Source: Erythrobacter sp. 34-65-8
GTDB taxonomy: Bacteria; Pseudomonadota; Alphaproteobacteria; Sphingomonadales; Sphingomonadaceae
DNA: 6,186 nt
Reading direction: 5' to 3'
Assembly (NCBI GenBank): GCA_002278985.1
Contig: NCJP01000124.1
Location: 1 to 6,186, forward strand
Shown piece after piece: positions 1 to 5,360 of this stretch. How positions within the stretch are numbered: position 1 is the first letter of the stretch; each line of letters starts with the position of its first letter. The translations under genes were made by a program, and so were the position numbers. The notes beneath the pieces were generated by a model. It saw only the letters and a list, made by a program, of their open reading frames with translations. It was not told the DNA's origin and ran no database searches.

Positions 1-929
1 GCGTCAAACGTGCCGGTCCGCTGAAAATCGCCCACCGGCCGGGTGTAGCTGCCGGCCGAGGCGAACGTATCGGTCTGGCTGCGCCGCTCGAGCGGATCTG
101 CGCGGTTGAGGCTGCGCAGGACCGACGCCCCGTCCGGGTCGGTCAGAATGACCGTGTCGAGGCCCGACAGGCTACGCGAGCGGTTGCGCTGGTAATTGGC
201 GTTGAGGCTGACGCTTGAGCCGGTGTCAATGAAGCTCTTGGCCCAGTTGGCGGAGGCCTGGATTTCGGCAGTGTCCGGAACAAGGCTGCGGTAATCGGCC
301 GGATCAGGGTCACCGGGCAGTGGCGCGACCGGGACTTCGGGCTGGATCACGCCGCGCTCGCCTTCGCTCAGCAGCGACACATCGGAAAATTCCAGGCTGA
401 GATTGAGCCGGCCACCGTCCGCAATCCGCAACATGCTGAATTCCTGCTCGGTCCGCGAATAACCGCCGCGGTCAGGCTGCTCGTATTCGAATTCGGCCTC
501 ACGGCTGGCGAAGTTGTTCTTGAGCACGAAGTTGACCACGCGCCGATCCGCCGGGAAGCCGAACCGCTGGGCGACCTCTTCCGGGAATACCTCCACCTTG
601 GCAATCGCCTCGGGCGGGTACGAACGGAACTCGCGCGGCGATCCGATCCGGATTCCGTTCACCAGGAATACCGGTTGCCCGCCGCCGCCGCGGCCACGGG
701 CCGAGCCGGTCTGGGGAGAGATGGCGGTCAGCAGATCGGCAATCGATGTGGCCCCGATCGCCTGGATGTCTTCGGCATCGAGCGTGTCGACCGGAGCGAC
801 ATCGACATTGACCTGGCCGGGGATGCGGTCAGCACGAACAACGATCGCACCTTCGACATCGTCGACAGCATCCTGCGCAACGGCCGGAACAGCCAGAACT
901 AGCGCAAGCAGGGGGAGAGACGCAAAGCG
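1..929 (-). CDS. TonB-dependent outer-membrane receptor, N-terminal part (3' end outside window, start codon not found)
   Basis: Reading the minus strand gives about 310 uninterrupted residues. First comes a signal-peptide-like core (RFASLPLLALVLAVPAVAQD), then a plug domain: VDTLDAEDIQAIGATSIADL, a glycine-rich GRGGGGQPVFLVNGIRI stretch, YPPEAIAKVEVFPEEVAQRFG and VVNFVLKNNF. After that come alternating polar/hydrophobic segments typical of the start of a beta-barrel. Proteins of this family import siderophores or other large substrates across the outer membrane using TonB-ExbBD energy; the substrate cannot be told. The C-terminal barrel lies beyond position 1. The oddity is the 5' end: in this frame an in-frame TGA lies at 971-969 and no ATG, GTG or TTG follows until a GTG inside the plug (662-660), which would remove the signal peptide. 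The end given (929) is where the leader-like residues begin, not a proven start. It may be a gene with a rare start, a frameshift or a 5'-truncated pseudogene. Family assignment is secure; integrity is not. Confidence 0.85.
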
Positions 930-1000
930 TGCAGCAGGTGTCCACCGACAGCGAGAGCATCGAAAAGATCATCGAGGTGATCACCTCCATCGCCGAGCGG
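902..1000 (+). other. Possible remnant of a methyl-accepting chemotaxis protein signalling helix
   Basis: In plus-strand frame 2 the bases read ELAQAGGETQSVQQV, then STDSESIEKIIEVITSIAER. The second part resembles the stretch just before the hairpin tip of chemotaxis receptors, where families typically read like I..II.VI..IAEQTNLLALN. The likeness stops abruptly after about position 1000, where QTNLLALN would be expected but RNKRCPCG follows. There is no convincing start, and the frame ends at TAA 1052-1054, so this is not a functional gene. The resemblance is from memory. A chance amphipathic helix in GC-rich DNA is a real alternative. Confidence 0.35.
974..987. repeat. Perfect 14-bp palindrome GAGGTGATCACCTC
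   Basis: The sequence equals its own reverse complement. On the minus strand, bases 988-979 read GGAGGTGATC, which is complementary to the conserved 3' end of 16S rRNA (an extended Shine-Dalgarno). An ATG follows 8 bases after GGAGGTGA at 972-970, but in a frame one base off the receptor's. It may be a true ribosome binding site for the receptor gene, or just codon content. Confidence 0.5.
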
Positions 1001-1128
1001 AACAAGCGGTGCCCATGCGGGATTTACACAGTAGATACGAGACGCGAATTGTAACGGTCCGTCGCTCGTCGGTGCATATAGGTCGTTCGCAGAAACCGGC
1101 ACCTTTGCGCGCGAGGCTTTCCTTTTCC

Positions 1129-1151
1129 CGCGCCCCCCGCTATGGGGCGCG
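1129..1151. promoter_or_regulatory. Hairpin upstream of infA (8-bp stem, 7-nt loop)
   Basis: CGCGCCCC at 1129-1136 pairs perfectly with GGGGCGCG at 1144-1151 around the loop CCGCTAT. No T-run follows on either strand, so it is a poor intrinsic terminator. It ends 36 bases before the infA ATG, so it would lie in the infA mRNA leader if transcription starts upstream of it. The pairing is direct observation; any control role is inference. Confidence 0.45.
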
Positions 1152-1187
1152 ACCGACTGACAGCACACCAACGGAAAACGGAATTAC

Positions 1188-1433
1188 ATGGCCAAAGAAG
1201 AACTCCTCGAAATGCGCGGCAAGGTAGTGGAACTGCTGCCCAACGCGATGTTCCGGGTCGAGCTTGAGAATGGCCATGAAGTGCTGGGCCATACTGCAGG
1301 CAAGATGCGCAAGAACCGCATCCGCGTGCTGGTGGGTGACGAGGTGCTGTGCGAACTGACGCCTTATGACCTGACCAAGGCCCGCATCACCTACCGCTTC
1401 ATGCCCGGACGCGGCGGCCCCGGCCCGCAGTAA
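1188..1433 (+). CDS. infA: Translation initiation factor IF-1
   Basis: The 81-residue product starts [19 protein letters not shown] and contains [40 protein letters not shown] and ITYRF, which cover essentially the whole IF-1 OB-fold. IF-1 binds the A site of the 30S subunit in the cytoplasm and works with IF-2 and IF-3 in choosing the initiator tRNA. The enterobacterial protein is 71-72 residues; the extra tail [10 protein letters not shown] is, as I recall, usual in alphaproteobacteria. The ATG at 1188 is fixed by the conserved N-terminus, although the ribosome site upstream is weak (only GGAAAACGGA-like bases). It is the first gene of the packed cluster; maf begins 6 bases after its TAA, in the same frame. 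Identification is secure. Confidence 0.97.
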   Translation: MAKEELLEMRGKVVELLPNAMFRVELENGHEVLGHTAGKMRKNRIRVLVGDEVLCELTPYDLTKARITYRFMPGRGGPGPQ

Positions 1434-1439
1434 CCACGC

Positions 1440-2015
1440 GTGGGACAGCCCACACTCGTTCTCGCCTCTGCCAGCCCCCGCCGCCGCGAACTGCTGGCGC
1501 GGGTCGGTATCGTGCCTGACGCAGTGGCTCCGGCTGACATCGACGAAACCCCCGGCAAGGCTGAACTGCCGCGCGACTATGCCCGCCGCATGGCGCGTGA
1601 GAAGGCGGTCGCTGCGGCATCTGACAGTGCACACGTGCTGGCCGGCGACACCGTGGTTGCGGTCGGCCGACGCATCCTGCCCAAGGCAGAGGACGAAGCG
1701 ACCGCACGCAAATGCCTCGAACTCATGTCCGGTCGCCGCCACCGGGTGCTGTCAGCAGTCGCTCTGCGCAGCCCCGACGGCACTCTGCGCGAACGGCTGA
1801 GCGAGACGGTGGTGGTGTTCAAGCGTCTCTCGCCAGACGAAATCGCCGCCTATCTCGCCTCTGGCGAATGGCACGGCAAGGCGGGCGGCTACGCCATCCA
1901 GGGAAGCGCCGAAGGGCTGATCCGGCGGATCGACGGCAGCCATTCGGGCGTGGTCGGATTGCCGCTTTACGAAACCCGCACGCTCCTGCTGGCCGCCGGA
2001 TTCAGCCTTGGCTGA
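1440..2015 (+). CDS. maf: Maf-family nucleoside triphosphate pyrophosphatase
   Basis: The 191-residue protein begins with the Maf signature LVLASASPRRRELL (about residues 6-19), a phosphate-binding loop. It also has the catalytic aspartate in AGDTVV (Asp70), a lysine at 82, SGRRHRVLSAVAL (97-109) and GEWHGKAGGYAIQG (142-155). Family members hydrolyse non-canonical or modified nucleoside triphosphates, or dTTP/UTP, to monophosphate and pyrophosphate in the cytosol. They sanitise the nucleotide pool, and some affect septum formation. Which substrate subfamily (YhdE-like or YceF-like) applies cannot be settled by eye. The only start between the infA stop and the signature is GTG at 1440, giving MGQPTLVLAS; no good Shine-Dalgarno precedes it, so reinitiation or coupling with infA is likely. 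Its last 8 bases overlap the next gene. Confidence 0.95.
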   Translation: MGQPTLVLASASPRRRELLARVGIVPDAVAPADIDETPGKAELPRDYARRMAREKAVAAASDSAHVLAGDTVVAVGRRILPKAEDEATARKCLELMSGRRHRVLSAVALRSPDGTLRERLSETVVVFKRLSPDEIAAYLASGEWHGKAGGYAIQGSAEGLIRRIDGSHSGVVGLPLYETRTLLLAAGFSLG

Positions 2016-2988
2016 GTGGCTGGTGGAAGAGGGGATCGGCGAACAGCGCGCGGTCCGGATCGATGATGGACGGATCGTCGCGGCGCGAATGCAGTGGCCC
2101 GGCACGATCCCGGCAGGCGCGGTGGTCGAGGCCCTCGTAACCCACCGTTTCCCCGGCACGCATCATGCCCTCGTCCGCCTGCCGGACGGCACCGAGGCGC
2201 ACGCCCGGCGCCTGCCCAAGGCAGACAGCGAAGGCACCACGGTCCGCGTGGTGGTGGAGCGCGAGGCAATGGCCGAGCGTGGGCGGCTCAAACGGGCCCA
2301 GGCCACCAGAACCGAGCTTGCGGCAAACCCCTGGCCCACTTTGGCGGACAGCCTGCAAAGCGAAGGACATTCAGTCCGCATCGTGCACCGCTTTCCGGAC
2401 GAAGCCGACTGGGAGGAACTGTTTGCCGAGGCGTGGAGCGGGGAAGTTCCCTTTCACGGCGGCACCCTCTTGTTCGCCGACACCCCCGCGATGACTCTGG
2501 TAGATGTGGATGGCTATCCGGTGGAAGCGGTTTCCATGAATGCGATTCCGGCCCTCGCCGGGGCGCTGCGCCGGTTCGATCTGGCGGGCAATATCGGCAT
2601 CGACTTTCCGACCCTGACGGACAAGGCGGACCGACAGGCGGTTGACCACGCACTGGCGGAAGCGCTGGCAGGGTGGCCGCATGAACGCACCTCCATGAAC
2701 GGCTTCGGCTTCGTTCAGATTATCGCCCGCCTGACGCGAACTTCGATCCAGCGGCGGGTCTCCCTTTCGCGGGTTGGCGCTGCAGCGCGGATCGCCCTGC
2801 GCCGGGCCGAGCGGGTCGATGGTCCGGGCGTGACCTTGCTGACCGCGCACCCTGCGCTCAAGGCGAAGCTCAAGCCAGAATGGCTCGCCGAACTTGAACG
2901 GCGCACCGGCCGCCCCCTGCGGCTCGAAGCCGATCCCGGGCTTGCGCTGGAAGCTGCTTGTGCCCAGATCGTGCCGCATGAGCACTAG
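2008..2988 (+). CDS. Reduced ribonuclease E/G family protein
   Basis: The 326-residue protein matches the RNase E/G catalytic core. GGTLLFADTPAMTLVDVDG (about 151-169) aligns with the E. coli segment carrying Asp303/Asn305, LAGNIGIDFPTL (192-203) with the one carrying Asp346, and ERTSMNGFGFVQIIARL with the following helix. The metal-binding aspartates are therefore probably Asp166 and Asp199, while the Asn305 position is Asp168. The whole protein is far shorter than RNase G (about 490) or RNase E. I see no clear S1 domain insert and no CPxC zinc link. The expected role is single-strand endonucleolytic RNA processing, but activity is unproven. The start chosen is TTG at 2008, giving MAEWLVEEGIGEQRAV; it overlaps maf by 8 bases. 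The GTG at 2023 is an alternative. Sphingomonads carry similar short proteins, as I recall, beside a full-length RNase E elsewhere. Confidence 0.85.
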   Translation: MAEWLVEEGIGEQRAVRIDDGRIVAARMQWPGTIPAGAVVEALVTHRFPGTHHALVRLPDGTEAHARRLPKADSEGTTVRVVVEREAMAERGRLKRAQATRTELAANPWPTLADSLQSEGHSVRIVHRFPDEADWEELFAEAWSGEVPFHGGTLLFADTPAMTLVDVDGYPVEAVSMNAIPALAGALRRFDLAGNIGIDFPTLTDKADRQAVDHALAEALAGWPHERTSMNGFGFVQIIARLTRTSIQRRVSLSRVGAAARIALRRAERVDGPGVTLLTAHPALKAKLKPEWLAELERRTGRPLRLEADPGLALEAACAQIVPHEH

Positions 2989-3166
2989 CACCCGCCCCTG
3001 CCCGATCTGCCGCAAGCCGCGAGTCGCCGAGCACACGCCGTTCTGCTCCAGCCGCTGCCGCGACCGTGACCTGGCGCAGTGGTTCGGTGACGGTTACGCC
3101 GTGCCCGGCCGCCCTGCCCTGCCCGAGGAAATCGCCGCCGAAGTGGTGCGCCAGAACGACGACTGA
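2978..3166 (+). CDS. yacG: DNA gyrase inhibitor YacG (four-cysteine zinc protein)
   Basis: The 62-residue product MSTSTRPCPICRKPRV... has four cysteines, Cys8 and Cys11 (CPIC) and Cys23 and Cys27 (CSSRC), which form the YacG zinc finger. RDRDLAQWFGDGYAVPG follows and then an acidic tail (PEEIAAEVVRQNDD). In E. coli YacG binds GyrB and blocks DNA binding by gyrase. The ATG at 2978 is chosen because the protein then has the usual family length; an in-frame ATG at 2894 would add 28 unrelated residues lying inside the RNase gene. It overlaps the end of the RNase gene by 11 bases, which suggests coupled translation. It is the last protein gene of the infA cluster; no clear intrinsic terminator follows, so read-through into tRNA-Phe is possible. 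Confidence 0.93.
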   Translation: MSTSTRPCPICRKPRVAEHTPFCSSRCRDRDLAQWFGDGYAVPGRPALPEEIAAEVVRQNDD

Positions 3167-3197
3167 ATTCGCGGCCACCACACCCGGCCAAACCCCC

Positions 3198-3226
3198 TTG
3201 CCAAAGCTGGCGCGCTTCGCCATAGG
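3198..3226 (+). promoter_or_regulatory. Candidate promoter of tRNA-Phe
   Basis: TTGCCA at 3198-3203 and CATAGG at 3221-3226 are separated by exactly 17 bases, and the expected start near 3233 lies about 40 bases before the mature tRNA. The same box pair recurs ahead of the M16 peptidase gene and, slightly changed, ahead of purC. The -10 box is a weak match to the sigma-70 consensus, so this is tentative. Confidence 0.4.
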
Positions 3227-3234
3227 CGCGCTTC
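3209..3234 (+). repeat. 10-bp direct repeat flanking the tRNA-Phe -10 box
   Basis: GGCGCGCTTC occurs at 3209-3218 and again at 3225-3234, a 16-base period. The inner GCGCGC of each copy is self-complementary, so the two copies can also form a 6-bp hairpin. The second copy overlaps the end of the proposed -10 box. Function unknown. Confidence 0.4.
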
Positions 3235-3245
3235 CAACCGCTCGC

Positions 3246-3260
3246 CGGCCAGTTTGGCCG
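3246..3260. repeat. Small hairpin CGGCCA-gtt-TGGCCG
   Basis: A perfect 6-bp stem with a 3-nt loop sits 14 bases before the tRNA. No T-run follows. If transcription starts near 3233 it lies in the pre-tRNA 5' leader and might affect processing; it may equally be chance in GC-rich DNA. Confidence 0.3.
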
Positions 3261-3274
3261 CCCGCAGAGTGCAA

Positions 3275-3350
3275 GCCTCGGTAGCTCAGTTGGTAGAGCA
3301 CACGATTGAAAATCGTGGTGTCGGTGGTTCGAACCCGCCCCGAGGCACCA
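3275..3350 (+). tRNA. tRNA-Phe (anticodon GAA), CCA encoded
   Basis: The 76 bases fold as a full cloverleaf. The acceptor stem pairs GCCTCGG (3275-3281) with CCGAGGC (3340-3346), discriminator A at 3347, and CCA is encoded at 3348-3350. The D arm is GCTC-AGTTGGTA-GAGC. The anticodon stem CACGA/TCGTG closes the loop TTGAAAA with anticodon GAA. The variable loop is 5 nt, and the T arm is GGTGG-TTCGAAC-CCGCC with one G-U pair. It delivers phenylalanine for UUC and UUU codons. No other tRNA or rRNA gene lies nearby. Confidence 0.98.
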
Positions 3351-3401
3351 TTCTCCTCATGTTGAATTTCCTCGCTTCGCTGCGGGCGCGCGGTCGCGCT
3401 T

Positions 3402-3430
3402 GCGGGCCCGTGTCGGGCCCGTTCCTGTTT
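3402..3430 (+). terminator. Likely intrinsic terminator after tRNA-Phe
   Basis: CGGGCCCG at 3403-3410 and 3414-3421 form a perfect 8-bp stem with a TGT loop, extendable by a G-T pair (3402/3422). It is followed by TTCCTGTTT. It starts 52 bases after the tRNA. Each arm is itself a palindrome. The T tract is interrupted, so efficiency is uncertain. Confidence 0.5.
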
Positions 3431-3478
3431 GCGTTTCCTCGCCAGGCTGCGGAGTGGGCGAACCCATCCGCGCGGCAA

Positions 3479-3507
3479 TTGCCACGTGGCCGCTTTCGCT
3501 GTATTGG
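3479..3507 (+). promoter_or_regulatory. Candidate purC promoter with overlapping palindromes
   Basis: TTGCCA at 3479-3484 and TATTGG at 3502-3507 are 17 bases apart, which would start the mRNA near 3514. The -35 box lies within two overlapping perfect 10-bp palindromes, GGCAATTGCC (3474-3483) and GCCACGTGGC (3481-3490, with a CACGTG core). These could be operator half-sites for a repressor or activator. Promoter and operator calls are inference. Confidence 0.4.
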
Positions 3508-3517
3508 CCCGACAGAG

Positions 3518-3548
3518 GCCCCGGCTCCGCCAAAGCGCGTGCCGGGGC
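3518..3548 (+). repeat. Inverted repeat in the purC leader
   Basis: GCCCCGGC (3518-3525) pairs perfectly with GCCGGGGC (3541-3548) over a 15-nt loop. It would lie between the predicted transcription start and the purC ribosome site. No T-run follows, and I do not recognise a known riboswitch class. Confidence 0.4.
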
Positions 3549-3564
3549 GCTGCATTTCTCGCGC

Positions 3565-3570
3565 AAGGAA
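3565..3570 (+). promoter_or_regulatory. purC ribosome binding site
   Basis: AAGGAA lies 6 bases before the ATG at 3577 and supports that start over the in-frame ATG at 3400. Confidence 0.65.
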
Positions 3571-3576
3571 GCCCGC

Positions 3577-4383
3577 ATGTCCCGTCGCCGCCAGATCTAC
3601 GAAGGCAAGGCCAAGATCCTCTATGAAGGGCCGGAGCCGGGCACCCTGATCCAGTACTTCAAGGATGATGCCACCGCCTTCAACGCGGAGAAACGCGGCA
3701 CGATCAACGGCAAGGGCGTGATCAACAACCGCATCAGCGAATACGTCTTCACCCGGCTCGCCCATATTGGCATCCCGACCCACTTCATCCGCCGCCTCAA
3801 CATGCGCGAACAGCTGGTGCGGCAGGTCGAGATCATCCCGATTGAGGTGGTGGTGCGCAACATCGCGGCCGGCAGCATTTCCAAGCGCCTCGGCATTCCC
3901 GAAGGCGATCCGTTGCCGCACACCCTGATCGAATACTATTACAAGGACGATGCCCTGGGTGATCCCCTGATCTCCGAGGAACATATCGCCTGCTTCAACT
4001 GGGCCGGCCCGGAAGAGATGCAGGACATCGCCAGCATGGCCATCCGCATCAACGACTTCATGAGCGGCATGTTCGCCGCGATCGACATCCGCCTGGTCGA
4101 CTTCAAGCTGGAATTCGGGCGGATCTGGGATCAGGACAACTACAGCCGCGTGATCCTGGCTGACGAAATCAGCCCCGATGGCTGCCGCCTGTGGGACATG
4201 AAGACCGGCGAAAAGCTGGACAAGGACCGCTTCCGCCGGGACCTTGGTGGCGAGGAAGAGGCCTACCAGGAAGTGGCACGGCGGCTCGGCCTGCTCGGCA
4301 CGGACGAGAACGGCCCGGGCGAAGTGTTCGATTTCAACGCCCATCGCGGGCGCCTGCGCACCAGCCCCAAGCCGAAGAAATAA
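3577..4383 (+). CDS. purC: Phosphoribosylaminoimidazole-succinocarboxamide (SAICAR) synthase
   Basis: The 268-residue enzyme joins CAIR and aspartate with ATP to give SAICAR, a middle step of de novo purine synthesis in the cytosol. Family signatures are clear: [12 protein letters not shown] (7-18, ATP site), [13 protein letters not shown] (28-40), [13 protein letters not shown] (46-58), [13 protein letters not shown] (88-100), [15 protein letters not shown] (118-132), [10 protein letters not shown] (173-182) and [15 protein letters not shown] (193-207). It is slightly longer than the typical 235-260, mostly through a basic C-terminal tail (RTSPKPKK). The start is set by AAGGAA and by conservation from residue 6. 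It stands alone: no purS, purQ or other pur gene is adjacent in the window, and the next gene is convergent. Control may act through the palindromes and leader hairpin upstream. Confidence 0.97.
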   Translation: MSRRRQIYEGKAKILYEGPEPGTLIQYFKDDATAFNAEKRGTINGKGVINNRISEYVFTRLAHIGIPTHFIRRLNMREQLVRQVEIIPIEVVVRNIAAGSISKRLGIPEGDPLPHTLIEYYYKDDALGDPLISEEHIACFNWAGPEEMQDIASMAIRINDFMSGMFAAIDIRLVDFKLEFGRIWDQDNYSRVILADEISPDGCRLWDMKTGEKLDKDRFRRDLGGEEEAYQEVARRLGLLGTDENGPGEVFDFNAHRGRLRTSPKPKK

Positions 4384-4386
4384 CCG

Positions 4387-5277
4387 CTAGACGCAGTAGG
4401 CCAGCGCGAGATTGCTCAGGCCGATGGCATAGGCGCAGCCCGGCATGTGGTCACCGTCGACCTGCACCGGGCTGACGCAGCGGTCGAACTCGATCCGGCG
4501 GCAGGTGCGGATTTCCGCCAGTCCCAGCCGGTCGACCGACAGGTGCAGCATGGCCGCGCCGGTGAGGGCCAGCGCGCTGCGGCGGGTCGAACGGTTGATG
4601 GTGATCAGCTCAACCGAATCCGACAGCAATGACGCCCGCGCACTCAGCTTGAACGGCCCGCCATAGAGCGCCCCGTGGGAAACGATTGCCGCCTCCGCCT
4701 CGCAGGAGAACGGCGTTCCGTCAGCCAGTTCGTCCCGGATGGACAGGGGATCACGCGGCCAGCGGCGCATCAGCCGCATCATCGCCACGACATAGGCATA
4801 GCGCCCGATCCGCCGCTTGAGCGTGCCTGAGACAGCGGCCACGGCATGGCTGTCGGGCCCGATGCTGACGCACGAGACAATCGGCATATCACCCAGCCGA
4901 TGCAGCGGCGAGTGGACCCAGCTCTTGCTCCCAAGTTCCCAGGCAGCGGCGATCTGCGCTGCCAGCCGGGCCGGATCGCGGTGGTACCCAAGTTCCCGCG
5001 CGACCAGGTTGATCGTGCCCGCCGGGGCAATCGCCAGCGGGACTGTGGCCACGGCACCGCCCATGGCCTGCACGGTATCGCGCAAGGTTCCGTCCCCGCC
5101 GTGGACGCATACCAGATCCGCATCGCCCGACAGGCGCGCGCCTTCCGGGCTGGTAGCCATCGGCCGGGCGTCGATCCCGAATGCGCGGAACGCCTCGACG
5201 AGCTGGTCGAGCCGCCGTGGCCGAAAGCTGCCCGCCGTGGGATTGTAAACGAGATCCATCTTCATCGTTGCCCGCAT
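4387..5277 (-). CDS. Diacylglycerol kinase-type lipid kinase
   Basis: The 296-residue protein carries the DAGK catalytic domain. It has an N-terminal YNPTAGS loop (11-17), the nucleotide-binding HGGDGTLRDTV (59-69) and the PLAIAPAGTINLVARELG segment (80-97), followed by a C-terminal beta domain ending in VQVDGDHMPG (about 271-280). Relatives (DgkB, YegS, BmrU, sphingosine kinases) phosphorylate a lipid hydroxyl with ATP at the inner face of the membrane. The lipid here cannot be told; GTINLVAREL instead of the GTGNDFAR pattern places it away from classical DgkB. The start is uncertain: ATG at 5277, 5265 or 5259 (MRATMKMDLVYN) all fit and none has a clear Shine-Dalgarno; a start at 5265 or 5259 puts the conserved strand nearer the N-terminus. 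It ends 3 bases from the end of purC, tail to tail, and is divergent from the M16 gene. Confidence 0.88.
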   Translation of the reverse strand: MRATMKMDLVYNPTAGSFRPRRLDQLVEAFRAFGIDARPMATSPEGARLSGDADLVCVHGGDGTLRDTVQAMGGAVATVPLAIAPAGTINLVARELGYHRDPARLAAQIAAAWELGSKSWVHSPLHRLGDMPIVSCVSIGPDSHAVAAVSGTLKRRIGRYAYVVAMMRLMRRWPRDPLSIRDELADGTPFSCEAEAAIVSHGALYGGPFKLSARASLLSDSVELITINRSTRRSALALTGAAMLHLSVDRLGLAEIRTCRRIEFDRCVSPVQVDGDHMPGCAYAIGLSNLALAYCV

Positions 5278-5360
5278 TAGCGCCGATGGGTTGAAAAACC
5301 GCCAAGATGGCGCCGCGCCTGTTCTTGCCGGGTTCAGCTTGGACAGGCATAGGTACCATC
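5278..5360. other. Divergent intergenic region, lipid kinase / M16 peptidase
   Basis: These 83 bases must carry the promoters of both outward-facing genes. A plus-strand promoter candidate is visible (5325-5353). On the minus strand I see only TTGGCG (5304-5299) with no good -10 box at the usual distance. The short gap means regulators of one gene would probably affect the other. Confidence 0.4.
5325..5353 (+). promoter_or_regulatory. Candidate promoter of the M16 peptidase, predicting a leaderless mRNA
   Basis: TTGCCG at 5325-5330 and CATAGG at 5348-5353 are 17 bases apart. The -10 box ends 7 bases before the ATG at 5361, so transcription would begin at or next to the start codon. This fits the absence of a convincing Shine-Dalgarno. 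The identical -10 box and spacing ahead of tRNA-Phe supports it. Confidence 0.4.

Larger units (their letters stand above)
930..1187. other. Intergenic region between the receptor and infA
   Basis: About 260 bases without a credible intact gene. It contains the chemotaxis-helix-like stretch, a perfect 14-base palindrome (974-987), and a CG-rich hairpin (1129-1151). It should hold the infA promoter. The most AT-rich element is CATATAGG at 1075-1082, but no TTG-type -35 box lies at the right spacing (TTGTAA at 1049-1054 is 20 bases away). I could not fix a promoter for either gene. Confidence 0.5.
3351..3576 (+). other. Region between tRNA-Phe and purC
   Basis: These 226 bases hold no credible gene. 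In order they contain the likely tRNA terminator (3402-3430), two abutting palindromes (3474-3490), a candidate purC promoter (3479-3507), a leader inverted repeat (3518-3548) and the purC ribosome site (3565-3570). A frame open from 3400 into purC adds 59 residues of non-conserved sequence and is not the real start. Confidence 0.6.

Noticed and set aside
899..1171. 90-codon minus-strand frame between the receptor and infA
   Set aside because: It has an ATG but ends in a stop (TAG) inside the receptor leader in another frame, with no recognisable motif and no signal peptide continuing into the receptor.
514..1227. 237-codon plus-strand open frame across the receptor start and into infA
   Set aside because: It lies antisense to the receptor and out of frame with infA, is rich in Arg/Ser/Thr typical of shadow frames in GC-rich DNA, and shows no recognisable domain.
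1140..1742. 200-codon minus-strand frame opposite infA and maf
   Set aside because: Both plus-strand genes are secure by signature motifs; this frame is their antisense shadow.
2371..3036. 221-codon minus-strand frame opposite the RNase gene
   Set aside because: Antisense shadow of a well-supported gene; no family features seen.
3402..3421. Tandem CGGGCCCG copies read as a regulator site rather than a terminator
   Set aside because: Position just after the tRNA, an 8-bp stem with 3-nt loop and a T-rich tail fit a terminator better.
2870..3478. 202-codon minus-strand frame containing [20 protein letters not shown]
   Set aside because: That motif is a translation of the reverse strand of the tRNA-Phe gene, a familiar source of spurious proteins.
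3254..3649. 131-codon plus-strand frame containing [20 protein letters not shown]
   Set aside because: This is a direct translation of tRNA-Phe, another well-known spurious protein motif, and it runs out of frame into purC.
3286..4344. 352-codon minus-strand frame opposite purC, ending [17 protein letters not shown]
   Set aside because: Long but antisense to purC, whose motifs are unmistakable; its end is again reverse-strand tRNA translation.
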